From Histomonas meleagridis (Eukaryota > Parabasalia > Tritrichomonadida > Dientamoebidae): 64,000 bases of DNA. Below the pieces are notes generated by a model that did no database searches, was not told where the DNA came from, and saw only the letters and a list, made by a program, of their open reading frames with translations. Position 1 is the stretch's first letter. Each line of letters starts with the position of its first letter. The position numbers and the translations under genes are program-made. The stretch covers positions 186,001 to 250,000 of the forward strand of contig WSYJ01000025.1 in assembly GCA_020186115.1 (NCBI GenBank). Direction: 5' to 3'. Below, in pieces: positions 31,893 to 40,932 of the stretch.

Positions 31893-33401
31893 ATGAAAGG
31901 AATTACTGCAGGGATTCCTATCCCAAACACACAATTTGTCCCTTTTCTTATTCCAAAGAAGGCAAGCTTCAACTATGATTCAATAAGTAAATTAGTTAAT
32001 AATCCTCCAACAAAAAATTATTTAATATTTGTATTACGTCCGAAAGAAGATGTAATTAGACAAATTGATATACCTAATTTTTGTGTAGAATGTGTTATTG
32101 TTCCAAATTTTAGCATTGGCAACTCAGGTGAATATATCAAATTTAAGGAGGTAATTTTTCAAATTTTGATTCAGATAAAAAAAGGCTGTCCATACAATTA
32201 CAGAAAGTTTCAACTTGCTATAGTTGGGCACAGTCCTGATTTACTTGGTTATTTTCTTGTAAAATGGCTTATTGAAGAATGTAATTACTCCCTTGAAAAT
32301 GCAATCCAATGTTACCAAAAATCTATCGGCTTTAGTATAACCAAGGAAAAGTATTTTCACTCTCTTGAACAAAATTATGGAAATATTAATGATACAAATA
32401 ATTTTGAGGATTTAAAAGGAGAATCACAGCCTTTCTATGAATTCTCTCCAATTGAAACATCTACGGTGCCACAATCTGTGTCACCACAACCAAATTTCAA
32501 TATAAATCAAAATAATCACATTATTTCAAGTCACGAAATAAAATCAATTGTTAACATGTACCTACCCAATTTCAAACAACGTAAATACATAAAAATCACT
32601 CGCACAATTATCGATAAATTACGTAAAGAAAATACTGAATATTGTGTAATGCCGCTTCCCAATGGCGAACCATGTTTTTTTTTCTTTGTTGAATCCCATA
32701 AAACGTTTCTTATAACTGATTTCCAATATCAAAAACACAAACAATTTAACTCAATTTCACATAACATTTCAGGTAATTCACTTTTTGAGGGAATTATGAT
32801 CGGTGATGCTATTTATCTAACTGATTTATATTTACATAATAATAAAGATATAAGGAATTTAAAATTTTCCGAGCGGATTCAATCTGCCTATGAGTTTATT
32901 ACACAAGTTGATTTCCAGGGACAACAAATTGAGTTAATCCATTTTTATAATATATTTGATTTTGAAAAACTTATCAACAAGAAATTCCAATACGAGTTAA
33001 AAGGGTGGGTATATACCAAGCCCAACGGGTCTTCTTTTCTCTTTTACAAATGGGAATACAAGAAAGAATTTCCAGTTGCATTATTACATATCGACGTAAC
33101 TAAAAACAAAGCTTTTGGGCAACTTATTAATGAATCGCGAACATTAGTTGACGCTATTGATTTAGGAGGGTTCACTCCCCAAATGTTCCGTCTGAATGGC
33201 ATGTTAGTTGATGTTGATGTTAAAATTCCGAACAAAAGCGGAATTTCAACTGGAAGAATCATTGGGAAATCTGAGAGTAAATTACCGTGGGACATTGATA
33301 AGTTCCAGAATAACATTTTGGATAATATTCCGCCTGTTGAGTTGAGTAATTTGATAAAAATATCGAAGCCGAATTTTAGAGATTCGTTGTATGGCTTTTG
33401 A
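31893..33401 (+). CDS. mRNA capping enzyme-like protein with both active sites degenerate
   Basis: The protein is 502 residues. Residues 1-175 follow the metazoan-type capping-enzyme triphosphatase (dual-specificity-phosphatase fold): start PIPNTQFVPFLIP, then the segment FQLAIVGHSPDLLGYFLVKW, then YSLENAIQCYQKS and a Y(F/L)..L...YG end. The P-loop H-C-x5-R-T-G is replaced by G-H-S-P-D-L-L-G, so the catalytic Cys and Arg are missing. Residues about 220-480 follow the guanylyltransferase: motif III-like NSLFEGIMI, FYNIF, motif IV-like LKGWVYTK and motif V-like YKWEY. The KxDG lysine motif is replaced near VMPLPNGEPCF. It is probably a pseudoenzyme that binds RNA or partners. A snurportin-like cap-binding role is an alternative. 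Confidence 0.62.
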   Translation: MKGITAGIPIPNTQFVPFLIPKKASFNYDSISKLVNNPPTKNYLIFVLRPKEDVIRQIDIPNFCVECVIVPNFSIGNSGEYIKFKEVIFQILIQIKKGCPYNYRKFQLAIVGHSPDLLGYFLVKWLIEECNYSLENAIQCYQKSIGFSITKEKYFHSLEQNYGNINDTNNFEDLKGESQPFYEFSPIETSTVPQSVSPQPNFNINQNNHIISSHEIKSIVNMYLPNFKQRKYIKITRTIIDKLRKENTEYCVMPLPNGEPCFFFFVESHKTFLITDFQYQKHKQFNSISHNISGNSLFEGIMIGDAIYLTDLYLHNNKDIRNLKFSERIQSAYEFITQVDFQGQQIELIHFYNIFDFEKLINKKFQYELKGWVYTKPNGSSFLFYKWEYKKEFPVALLHIDVTKNKAFGQLINESRTLVDAIDLGGFTPQMFRLNGMLVDVDVKIPNKSGISTGRIIGKSESKLPWDIDKFQNNILDNIPPVELSNLIKISKPNFRDSLYGF

Positions 33402-34134
33402 ATCTGTATATTAAATAAAAATAAATTTATAATTTTTCTGTGATTTTATATGAAAAACTGTTTACTCAAAAAAACTTTCAAATTTTGGTTAAAATATAAA
33501 TTATGCGACCTAAAATGGAAGTTTATTAATGAAAAGACATATGTTTTTATTTTATGTACGGATTACATATTCGTTCTTTATTATATATGGAGTTTTTCAT
33601 TTTGGGTAAAAATCGAACAAAATGGAGGTGTTGCCAACGTTCTGATTAAATAATCACTTAATATGAAAATTAATGCGAATCTATGGGCAGCAAAAACACT
33701 AATTATATAATAAAACATTAATGATTGTAGTATGTTTTACAATATTTTAAATTACTTAACTTGATAATCATAAGCTTTATCATTTCGTCAAATTGTTCGG
33801 TGGACATTTTTCACTGCGTCATCTTTATGGAATTGTGGTCTCCACGGGATGACGAAAGGACATTTTTATAATGTGTTGTAATTGCTATGGTTTTTATTTT
33901 CAATATAACGCTTTGGTGATGTTGGTAGATTTAAAAAGTTTATTTGCTGAACAAAGAAAATTAAATTCATCAAAAGCGAATCAAATTTAAAATAGTTTTG
34001 AGCTTTTGAACGAAACAATTTATAGAAGATATTCAAATAAAAATGTGTCTTTTCGGAATTTAAAAGAAAATTCTAGAAGACAGATGATTTGAACGCTGAA
34101 TAAAAAAATAACATTAATTCACACTTTTAACTTT
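33402..34134. other. intergenic with a GC-richer hairpin island
   Basis: Mostly AT-rich and without a convincing frame. The island at about 33780-33860 is described separately. The last 20 nt before the Myb start hold TTCACACTTTTAAC, an initiator-like sequence. Confidence 0.4.
33783..33857. ncRNA. possible structured RNA or hairpin element
   Basis: Nested complementary segments stand out in AT-rich DNA: TTTCGTCA (33783-33790) with TGACGAAA (33850-33857), the alternative GTCATC (33818-33823) with GATGAC (33848-33853), and GTGG-TCT-CCAC inside. No known RNA family could be assigned from sequence alone. Confidence 0.3.
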
Positions 34135-34662
34135 ATGAATAAATTTCCACAACAAAAAAGTAAGAGATATAGATTTGTATTTACAAGTCAGGAAGATCGT
34201 ATTCTTCAATATCTTGTCAATAATTATGGAACAAATAGCTGGGAAATTGTTTCAAACCATCTCCCAGGAAGAAGTGCAAAACAATGTAAAGAAAGATGGT
34301 TTACATATTTATCACCTGATGTTAATAGAACAGCATGGACACCAGATGAAGATGGTATACTTTTTGATCTTGCACAAAAGTACGGGAAAAAATGGGGAGC
34401 ACTTGTGTGCTTTTTTAAAAACAGAACACAAAATAATGTAAAAAATAGATGGAATACGATAGTGAGGAAAGCAAAATCAATCGGATTGAATCCAGATGAT
34501 AAAAGAGATTTTATAGAAGCAGGACAAAAAATTGCTTGCAGGTCAATAAGAAATACATTTGAAAATCCTAAAGAATTAACATCATTAAGGTGTAATTATA
34601 ATGATCCACTTGATTTTTTTTCTATTGATAATTTGTTGAATAAACCTAAAATTAATTCTTAA
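34135..34662 (+). CDS. two-repeat Myb (R2R3-like) DNA-binding protein
   Basis: A 175-residue nuclear protein made mostly of two Myb repeats. The first spans about residues 13-60 (FTSQEDRILQYLVNNYG..SWEIVSNHLPGRSAKQCKERW). The second spans about 64-112 (AWTPDEDGILFDLAQKYGKKW and RTQNNVKNRW). The tryptophan/aromatic spacing of both repeats is intact. Small Myb proteins of this form in trichomonads bind AACGAT/AACCGT-type promoter sites, and such sites recur upstream of several genes here. A basic helix after the repeats may carry a nuclear localisation signal. It is paralogous to the Myb at 62.5 kb. ATG at 34135. Confidence 0.88.
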   Translation: MNKFPQQKSKRYRFVFTSQEDRILQYLVNNYGTNSWEIVSNHLPGRSAKQCKERWFTYLSPDVNRTAWTPDEDGILFDLAQKYGKKWGALVCFFKNRTQNNVKNRWNTIVRKAKSIGLNPDDKRDFIEAGQKIACRSIRNTFENPKELTSLRCNYNDPLDFFSIDNLLNKPKINS

Positions 34663-34942
34663 TAATGTATAGCTGAAACAAGACAAAAATTCATAGATGT
34701 GACACTTCTTTTAAGCAAAATTATTATAAAAAATAGAACTCCTTAAATTTCAAAAATATAATAAATTAATATTTTAAACAATAAGAAAAATCAAAATTTG
34801 TGATTCTAATTTTTTTTAATTTGTAAAGAATCTTCTTTAGCTAAACCCAAAGGTAAAACAATCATCATGAAAAAATGCGCTTATGCTAATATTAACTCTC
34901 AATTTCGAAATTAAAATTAATTAATGTTTAATTAATAGCTCA

Positions 34943-35269
34943 TCAAAAGAGCCCAAACTCACAGTTGGTTTTAAGCAGCTGTGAGCTTTCAAATGAACCA
35001 GTAATTTGAGTTGAGTCGACGTTTTGATCATCAGTTATTTTTGGTTCATCAACCCAAGTGAACACTCTTTTTGGGTATTGCGCTGATTGTCTTTTAATTT
35101 TAGCCAACAAGTCCGAAGGGTGTAGTTTAAAGCAACCATAATAAGCATTTTTTAAAAATGCCACATTTCCGGCAGAACATGGTTGCAACAGTTCCGCTCT
35201 AAATTCACTATCTTTACTTTGAGGCTGTAATAGCCTACTACACTCTAATGAATTCGGTTCAATATCCAT
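34943..35269 (-). CDS. small protein of unknown function
   Basis: A 108-residue protein, MDIEPNSLECSRLLQPQSKD..., with a central block DLLAKIKRQSAQYPKRVFTW and an acidic C-terminal part. ATG at 35269 is the first Met. The frame extends upstream only via a TTG. A good initiator motif, TCACTTTTTGATT, sits 39 nt before the ATG, which supports a real gene. No family is recognised. Confidence 0.55.
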   Translation of the reverse strand: MDIEPNSLECSRLLQPQSKDSEFRAELLQPCSAGNVAFLKNAYYGCFKLHPSDLLAKIKRQSAQYPKRVFTWVDEPKITDDQNVDSTQITGSFESSQLLKTNCEFGLF

Positions 35270-35300
35270 TTCCTTTCTGTTAACGAAAGGCCCTCTCAAT

Positions 35301-35310
35301 CAAAAAGTGA
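35301..35310 (-). promoter_or_regulatory. initiator-like motif TCACTTTTTG
   Basis: The minus strand reads TCACTTTTTGATTG. The A at 35308 would be +1, giving a leader of about 39 nt to the ATG at 35269. Confidence 0.5.
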
Positions 35311-35430
35311 ATTGTGTGACAAATCTTTTGTCAAATGTTCTCAAAAAGTTATGCAGGTAACTGCAACGATAAAATTTCTCATCTCAACTGCAGATGAATA
35401 AAAATTTTAAGAGTTTTTTGATATGGTTTT

Positions 35431-35970
35431 TTATGGAAGAGCCTGTGCTTGGCCATTGTTTTCCATTGGGATATCTAATGGAACATCATTGAAAGCAGCA
35501 ATAGCTTCTTCATTTGTCTCTGCTTCAAGTTGGCTCATGAGATCATCAGCTTCGAGAGAAACAGCATCTGCACTATCACCTTGAATTAACATGTTAGCAG
35601 CGCCCATTTTATCTTTTTGTTGATCATACTTTTGACGTGTTGCTGAAATTTGTTGGAGATTTGTGTGCTTCAATGAATCATTCATTCCTTTAGTAGCAGC
35701 ACCCATTGTTCTCGCCATTTGAGCAGATGTTTGAGCATTCTTCATATCTACTTGATAACCCATTGTAGTTGCAGCACTTTGAAGAAGTTGTGTAGCTTGT
35801 TGTTCATAACGAACTGCATTTTGAGCGTAAAGTTGAGCAGCAGCACGATTTCCACGCTTTAATTCATTCTTAGCTTTCCTTCTTTCTTTTTCTGCTTCCT
35901 TTTGCATTTTCTTGGCCTCACGCTCAAGTTGTTTTGCTTGCATTCTGATTTGGAAGTCAGCCTGGTTCAT
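35431..35970 (-). CDS. CHMP1/Did2 ESCRT-III protein
   Basis: The protein is 179 residues. ESCRT-III polymers cut membrane necks in multivesicular-body formation and cytokinesis, and CHMP1/Did2 recruits VPS4. The N-terminal half is the basic helical hairpin, with QAKQLEREAKKMQKEAEKER and then YAQNAVRYEQQATQLL, which matches the CHMP1 signature AKQLEK...ARVYAENAIR. The C-terminal part is acidic, with ADDLMSQLEAETN followed by LDIPMENN. The usual MIT-interacting motif at the extreme C-terminus is weak here. ATG at 35970. It is followed by another minus-strand gene start about 160 bp downstream. Confidence 0.85.
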   Translation of the reverse strand: MNQADFQIRMQAKQLEREAKKMQKEAEKERRKAKNELKRGNRAAAQLYAQNAVRYEQQATQLLQSAATTMGYQVDMKNAQTSAQMARTMGAATKGMNDSLKHTNLQQISATRQKYDQQKDKMGAANMLIQGDSADAVSLEADDLMSQLEAETNEEAIAAFNDVPLDIPMENNGQAQALP

Positions 35971-36080
35971 TTAGCAAAATATTAACCGCACAAATTCGGG
36001 CACCCCAAAACGGATTCAAATTTGAATTCACACAGAATTTTTTTTGACACTACAAAAAACAAATTTTAAATATATATATT

Positions 36081-38648
36081 TTAAAAATAAGAAATTGCTC
36101 TGTTATATATCTCTAAGAGAGGTTCGTTAAAGCTATTTTGTATAGATTGTTGGAATCCTTGATTTTCTTGGTTAATTTTATTAATCAAATTGAACAAATC
36201 GTTGATCAAAGATTTTTCTTGGAACAATTGTAATGATTTTATTTGAACTTGATCAGGAGCGTCTTCAAATTTTAACAAATTTTGGTCCATTTGTTCGATT
36301 ATAATATTTTTAACCTCTTCGTTCAGTAATTGTATTGCTTTTATCGACATGACAATTAATTCATTTAATGAGAACATTTGATATTTATTCGTGATCACTG
36401 CCATTAGCTCTTGGAAATGACAATGATTTAACCATATTTCGATTATTGAGTTTTTATTATTTTGGAGAATTTGGAATAAATATTCCGCGTTGTATAAAAT
36501 CATTGCAGCGAATAGATTCGACGCATAATACATAGTGCCTGGCGAGTTAAACAGATCAATAACAATTGGTAACAACATGTTAAAGAGTTGTTCCGCACCT
36601 GAAATATCTTTTAACACGACGAAAATAGTTGTTAATAAAGATATAATTGGTGTGATTTGAAACGTTCCAATAGTATTTAACATTTGCATCGATACATTAA
36701 TGAGCTCTTTTGCTATTTCAGGAGTTTTCGCTGTCGCTTGATCGCGAATGATTAAGTTTCGATATGAAATACAGATTTCATATGGAAAATACGTTTGCAA
36801 TGGTTGAAAGATATGAAATATTTCCCAATGAATTGATGTTATTATGGAAACTGATGAGATTATACTTGATATTAAATCAATTAATGATTCAATAATTGGC
36901 AGTGGCACTTTTGGAATATCGCTCAGAATTTGCTTAAACAAAAAGTTGCATACTATATCGCATATTTCCGGCTGTAGTGCTAACATTTGGATAAATATTG
37001 AAAGAGATGATAAGATAATATTAGCAGAAATTTGATTGTTCAATGAGACACATTTTAAAAATAATTGATATGTTTCTTGGATGAATCCAATCGCATGATT
37101 AAACAATTCAGGTCCGAAAAATTTAATGTAAATTTGTATGAGCTCAATAAAGCTGTAATCATTGAATTCTTCAGATAACTTAAAATAAATTTGCAATATG
37201 TTAATTATATTTTGTGAACAGATTTCACGAAGTTTTTGAGATTCTTCGGTTGTAAGTTTAGGTAAATATTTTGTTAAATTAATAGCTGAGTAATATTGGA
37301 TAAGAATTGAAGGACTTTGTAATAATACAAAAGTTTGATAAATTATTTCGAGCGGCACTTTTAGATAACGCAGTGAAATTAACGCAGCGCATTGAATTAT
37401 TATCGTCGGATTTTGTAGTAATGGAATGATGTCATTTAAAATATCCTGTGGATTAACAAATGGCGCTACAGATGAAAACATTAGGCTGTACGAAAAAATT
37501 ACTAAAGGATCACCATAACTTATGGAGGCTTTAAATAATCGTGTGAATGACTCTCGAAGTTCTACTGAACATTCTGCTTGAAAACGTAATATTTCAAGTA
37601 GATATGCACGTGGATCGGATTCATCATATGAAAATGAATGGAAATTTAAGATAAATTGTTGAGGATCATTTTCAAAATCTAAAAGATCATTTTCACTAAG
37701 TTGAAAATATGGGAATAAAACAATTTGTGTAAAGTTATCTATGTCAGCAATGATCGAATTCCAAGTCGGAGGATAGAAAATAGCATATTTGAAAAATAAT
37801 ACACATTTTCCCTGCAATTTAGTGTTAATGTTCATCAGTGAAATGGAAACAATTGCGTTTAAGACAGAAACTGAAAGTATCGGATCAAGAATTTCCGGAT
37901 ATTTGTAAAAATATGTTGTACAAAATGATATAACAGAACACGCCAAAAGGTCAAAATGTGGAAGCTCTGATTTATCCTCAATAGATGCTACATAATTAAA
38001 CCAATGGTTCATGATATCGGGATGAGTAGCAAAAATTTGTGGATATGAACTAATCGATAAAAGTCGAATAATCTTAAAACATAAAGAGATTTCAAGAAGT
38101 GGTCTGTTCTCTGATATAATTCTGGTTAGAATTGGGATAATTGATTCACAAAATGTTGAGTATAATGGGATTACCATGTCTGTTAATGTTTTAAAAAGTG
38201 ATGAAACATTTTTTGATAACATAAGTGCTACCAAAACTCCATTTCCTGCAGTTTGAAAATTATTTGAAATAATTGTTAAGAGATCTGGCCATTGATTTTG
38301 TGGAAATGCTTTTGAAACAATAGCAGATGTAAGTTTCATAAGTATTCCAAAAATATCTAGATTTGAATTTAGTAATAATTCTGGAATGTTTTTGACTATT
38401 AATTCCTTTGATTGAGGTGGAATATCATCATAATGGTATAAAATCATGTTAGTTAGATAAATGCATGCTGATTGACGAATTGACGTTGACATTTCTTTTG
38501 AAACAATTATTTGAAATAGACAACAGCAAAAATCTGGACTTCCACCAAATTGATCCAGCATTTGTTCAGCAATTTTGATCTGTTCATTAGCATCTGGTCC
38601 TTGAACAGAATATGTTTGAACAAAAATTGAAGCAACTTGTTGGAGCAT
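36081..38648 (-). CDS. importin-beta-like karyopherin
   Basis: The protein is 855 residues and entirely alpha-helical in pattern. The N-terminus follows the importin-beta N-terminal domain: NEQIKIAEQMLDQF, then TSIRQSACIYLTNMILYHYD, then PELLLNSNLDIFGILMKLTS and FPQNQWPDLLTII. This layout (AE..L, R..A...L.N, FP..WP.L) is typical of nuclear transport receptors of the importin-7/8/exportin group. The rest is HEAT repeats without a recognisable acidic loop. Cargo and direction cannot be inferred. ATG at 38648; ATTGACGGTG lies about 20 nt before it. Confidence 0.78.
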   Translation of the reverse strand: MLQQVASIFVQTYSVQGPDANEQIKIAEQMLDQFGGSPDFCCCLFQIIVSKEMSTSIRQSACIYLTNMILYHYDDIPPQSKELIVKNIPELLLNSNLDIFGILMKLTSAIVSKAFPQNQWPDLLTIISNNFQTAGNGVLVALMLSKNVSSLFKTLTDMVIPLYSTFCESIIPILTRIISENRPLLEISLCFKIIRLLSISSYPQIFATHPDIMNHWFNYVASIEDKSELPHFDLLACSVISFCTTYFYKYPEILDPILSVSVLNAIVSISLMNINTKLQGKCVLFFKYAIFYPPTWNSIIADIDNFTQIVLFPYFQLSENDLLDFENDPQQFILNFHSFSYDESDPRAYLLEILRFQAECSVELRESFTRLFKASISYGDPLVIFSYSLMFSSVAPFVNPQDILNDIIPLLQNPTIIIQCAALISLRYLKVPLEIIYQTFVLLQSPSILIQYYSAINLTKYLPKLTTEESQKLREICSQNIINILQIYFKLSEEFNDYSFIELIQIYIKFFGPELFNHAIGFIQETYQLFLKCVSLNNQISANIILSSLSIFIQMLALQPEICDIVCNFLFKQILSDIPKVPLPIIESLIDLISSIISSVSIITSIHWEIFHIFQPLQTYFPYEICISYRNLIIRDQATAKTPEIAKELINVSMQMLNTIGTFQITPIISLLTTIFVVLKDISGAEQLFNMLLPIVIDLFNSPGTMYYASNLFAAMILYNAEYLFQILQNNKNSIIEIWLNHCHFQELMAVITNKYQMFSLNELIVMSIKAIQLLNEEVKNIIIEQMDQNLLKFEDAPDQVQIKSLQLFQEKSLINDLFNLINKINQENQGFQQSIQNSFNEPLLEIYNRAISYF

Positions 38649-38991
38649 TGCAGGAACAAAACACCGTCAATTTTTTTGTAAACAACAGAACTAAAATCAC
38701 AATTCTTTTTCCAAATATTGTAAATTTTAAACAAGTTATTATTTAACAAAGCTGATTAATATTTTAATTGAATACATTAAAAGTATCATAGGATATTTTT
38801 GAATTTTTGAAATCTAATGATTTTTTCAAATAAAAAATTACATAATTTATTCATTAAATACAATTATTTGGTGTATCTTTAACTCTAAGTAACCTAATTA
38901 TATATTATTCTATATATTTAGAACATGTGAAAATTATTGAAATGTGCAGATAAATTTTATTATAAAACTTCACTTTACATATAACACATAA
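38649..38991. other. intergenic, no gene seen
   Basis: About 340 bp of AT-rich DNA between two minus-strand genes. No open frame or RNA gene was recognised. Confidence 0.4.
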
Positions 38992-39918
38992 TTACTTTTT
39001 ATTCATCAAATCGTTAAATTCTTTTTCCCATCCTAAAAGCTTCACAAGCTTTTTGATCGTTTCTTGACAGTCACCTCCGAGATAAACATCTCTTGTGTTG
39101 GAAGGATGATCATATTTAAGTAGCGCGCGGTGATTTTGAGGAAGAATTTTATATTCGGTTCCGTCGATTTCTTCAATTGTTTCAGTATAAACAGCAACTT
39201 TTTGGTTGTTAATCAATACCCTCGGTACGTTTTCACCGACATACGAAGTCAATGATGCAAATGGATTAACTTTTAGTGAAGTTCCAATGATTATTAATAA
39301 ATCGCATTTGGAGAAATCTGGTCGTGGATGAAATGATGGAAGGTTTTCTCCAAAGAAAACAATATCAGGTTTGACAACACCATCACAGTCTTCGCTTTTA
39401 CAATGTAAAACTTCCTTTTTCATTAAATCTTGACGAATAAAGTCAAGATCATACTCTCGTTTACATTTTTGACAATGAGCAGTGAAAAATGTTCCATGCG
39501 CTTCAACGAGATGATCTAATGGTATTCCAACAGCCCTTTCTAATCCATCAATATTTTGTGTATATTGACGAAGAAGTAGTCCTTTTTGATACACCAACTT
39601 AATAAAGTAATGAGCAGGTGTGGGTGATGAATTACCAGGAAGTAGATTTCCGACAAAATCAAAAAATGGTTCGGGATGCTTATTGAAGTATGATAATGTA
39701 AATATGTCTGATGGATTTTCTAGATGATATTTATCGAGGTTAGAATAAATGCCTGTTCCAATAGAACGAAAATCTGGAATTCCAGCTCCACAACTCATTC
39801 CTGCACCAGTCATAAATATTATATTTTTTGCCTTCCCGCTTTTTATATAATCTACGACACCTTCTATATCGAAGCTTTTAAGTGGTGATTTATTTAGTGC
39901 TTTTTGGTCTTTTTCCAT
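38992..39918 (-). CDS. Sir2-family NAD-dependent deacylase (SIRT2/Hst2-like)
   Basis: The protein is 308 residues. All family motifs are present: GAGMSCGAGIPDFRS (38-52) for NAD binding, TQNID (120-124), catalytic His in EAHGTF (His141), a Zn-binding CxxC...CxxxxC (149, 152, 173, 178), VVKPDIVFFGE and GTSLKVNPFA. The length and motif wording fit class I sirtuins such as SIRT2/Hst2, which deacetylate histones or tubulin. The ATG at 39918 was preferred over a TTG two codons upstream. It shares a 107-bp divergent promoter with uS11. Confidence 0.92.
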   Translation of the reverse strand: MEKDQKALNKSPLKSFDIEGVVDYIKSGKAKNIIFMTGAGMSCGAGIPDFRSIGTGIYSNLDKYHLENPSDIFTLSYFNKHPEPFFDFVGNLLPGNSSPTPAHYFIKLVYQKGLLLRQYTQNIDGLERAVGIPLDHLVEAHGTFFTAHCQKCKREYDLDFIRQDLMKKEVLHCKSEDCDGVVKPDIVFFGENLPSFHPRPDFSKCDLLIIIGTSLKVNPFASLTSYVGENVPRVLINNQKVAVYTETIEEIDGTEYKILPQNHRALLKYDHPSNTRDVYLGGDCQETIKKLVKLLGWEKEFNDLMNKK

Positions 39919-40025
39919 TTGCAAATAGAATTAAATACTTTATATCATATCACTTTTTATGTAAATTGGTATAACCGATTTACGATAGAGCACTTTCCCT
40001 ATCGTCTTGGTCGGCCTTTTTTTGG
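39919..40025. promoter_or_regulatory. compact bidirectional promoter, sirtuin/uS11
   Basis: Only 107 bp separate the two ATGs. On the plus strand it contains ATATCACTTTTTATG (initiator-like) and ATAACCGATTTACG (Myb-type site). A GCACTTTCCCTATCG word lies about 25 nt before the uS11 start. Confidence 0.5.
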
Positions 40026-40496
40026 ATGTCTAAACCAACTGTTGAAGCCAAACAACAAGCAACAAAAAAGACAAAGGAAGAAGCTTATGTTGGTCCAACC
40101 AAGGCACAAAACGAAATTGCACTTGGTGTTGCTCATATCTATGCTACAAAGAATGATACATTCATCCACGTTACAGATCTCTCTGGTGCCGAAACTCTTG
40201 TTAAGGTAACTGGTGGTATGGTTGTTAAAGCCCAACGTGATCAATCAACACCATACGCTGCTATGCTTGCTGCACAAATGGTTGCTGCACGTCTCAAAAC
40301 AATGGGTATCGATGGACTCCACATCAAGTTCTCTGGTAAGGGTGGTTCTTCACGCCGTCTCCCAGCCCAAGGCGCTCAAAGCGCTCTCCGTGCCCTTGCT
40401 CGTGCTGGTCTTAAGATTGGCCGTATCGAAGATGTTACACCACTTCCACACGATTCAACACGTCGTAAGGGTGGTCGCCGTGGTAGAAGGCTTTAA
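40026..40496 (+). CDS. RPS14: 40S ribosomal protein uS11 (S14)
   Basis: A complete 156-residue uS11, part of the small-subunit platform near the mRNA exit. The N-terminal extension is followed by [24 protein letters not shown] and the C-terminal hallmark [20 protein letters not shown], then [21 protein letters not shown], which is nearly invariant in eukaryotes. The stretch before it, [13 protein letters not shown], differs from the usual eukaryotic RATGG-x-x-TKTPGP. Codons are strongly biased (CGT, CTC, GGT, AAG), as expected for high expression and unlike neighbouring genes. No intron is present, although in some eukaryotes this gene has one. Confidence 0.96.
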   Translation: MSKPTVEAKQQATKKTKEEAYVGPTKAQNEIALGVAHIYATKNDTFIHVTDLSGAETLVKVTGGMVVKAQRDQSTPYAAMLAAQMVAARLKTMGIDGLHIKFSGKGGSSRRLPAQGAQSALRALARAGLKIGRIEDVTPLPHDSTRRKGGRRGRRL

Positions 40497-40932
40497 ATCA
40501 TAAACATCACATTTTGCATTTCTCTATTTCTACTCTGTTATAAAAGAATTTTAGAAACTAATACTTAATGTAAAACTCTTTAATTTGGAATTAATTAATA
40601 GTAATAATTGAAAAATATACTCTTTTAAAAATAAATCTTTATCATCATTTCATATTAAAATAGTTCAAATTTATTAAATTAAAGAGCAGTGAATAATGAT
40701 TTGAAATTTTATATTAATGCATCATATCAATATTAGATATCCATAATATATGATTTTTAATTTTTATTACCATTATTTGCTTTTTAAAATAAATATTGTT
40801 TTCTTGTCAAATAATCTCATTAGTTTTCTAGACAAAGAAAGAAGACAAAATCAAAATCATTTAAAATCCGTTATGAGTATTAACGTTCGCTAACAAAAAA
40901 TAAACGTATGCAAGAGGATAAAGCAAATTAAA
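40497..40932. other. intergenic, no gene seen
   Basis: About 436 bp of AT-rich DNA. ATTAACGTTCGCTAAC lies some 55 nt before the next ATG and may be a Myb-type element. Confidence 0.4.

Noticed and set aside
33450-33653. 67-codon frame after the capping-like gene
   Set aside because: Composition like random AT-rich DNA, no initiator-like motif and no similarity recognised.
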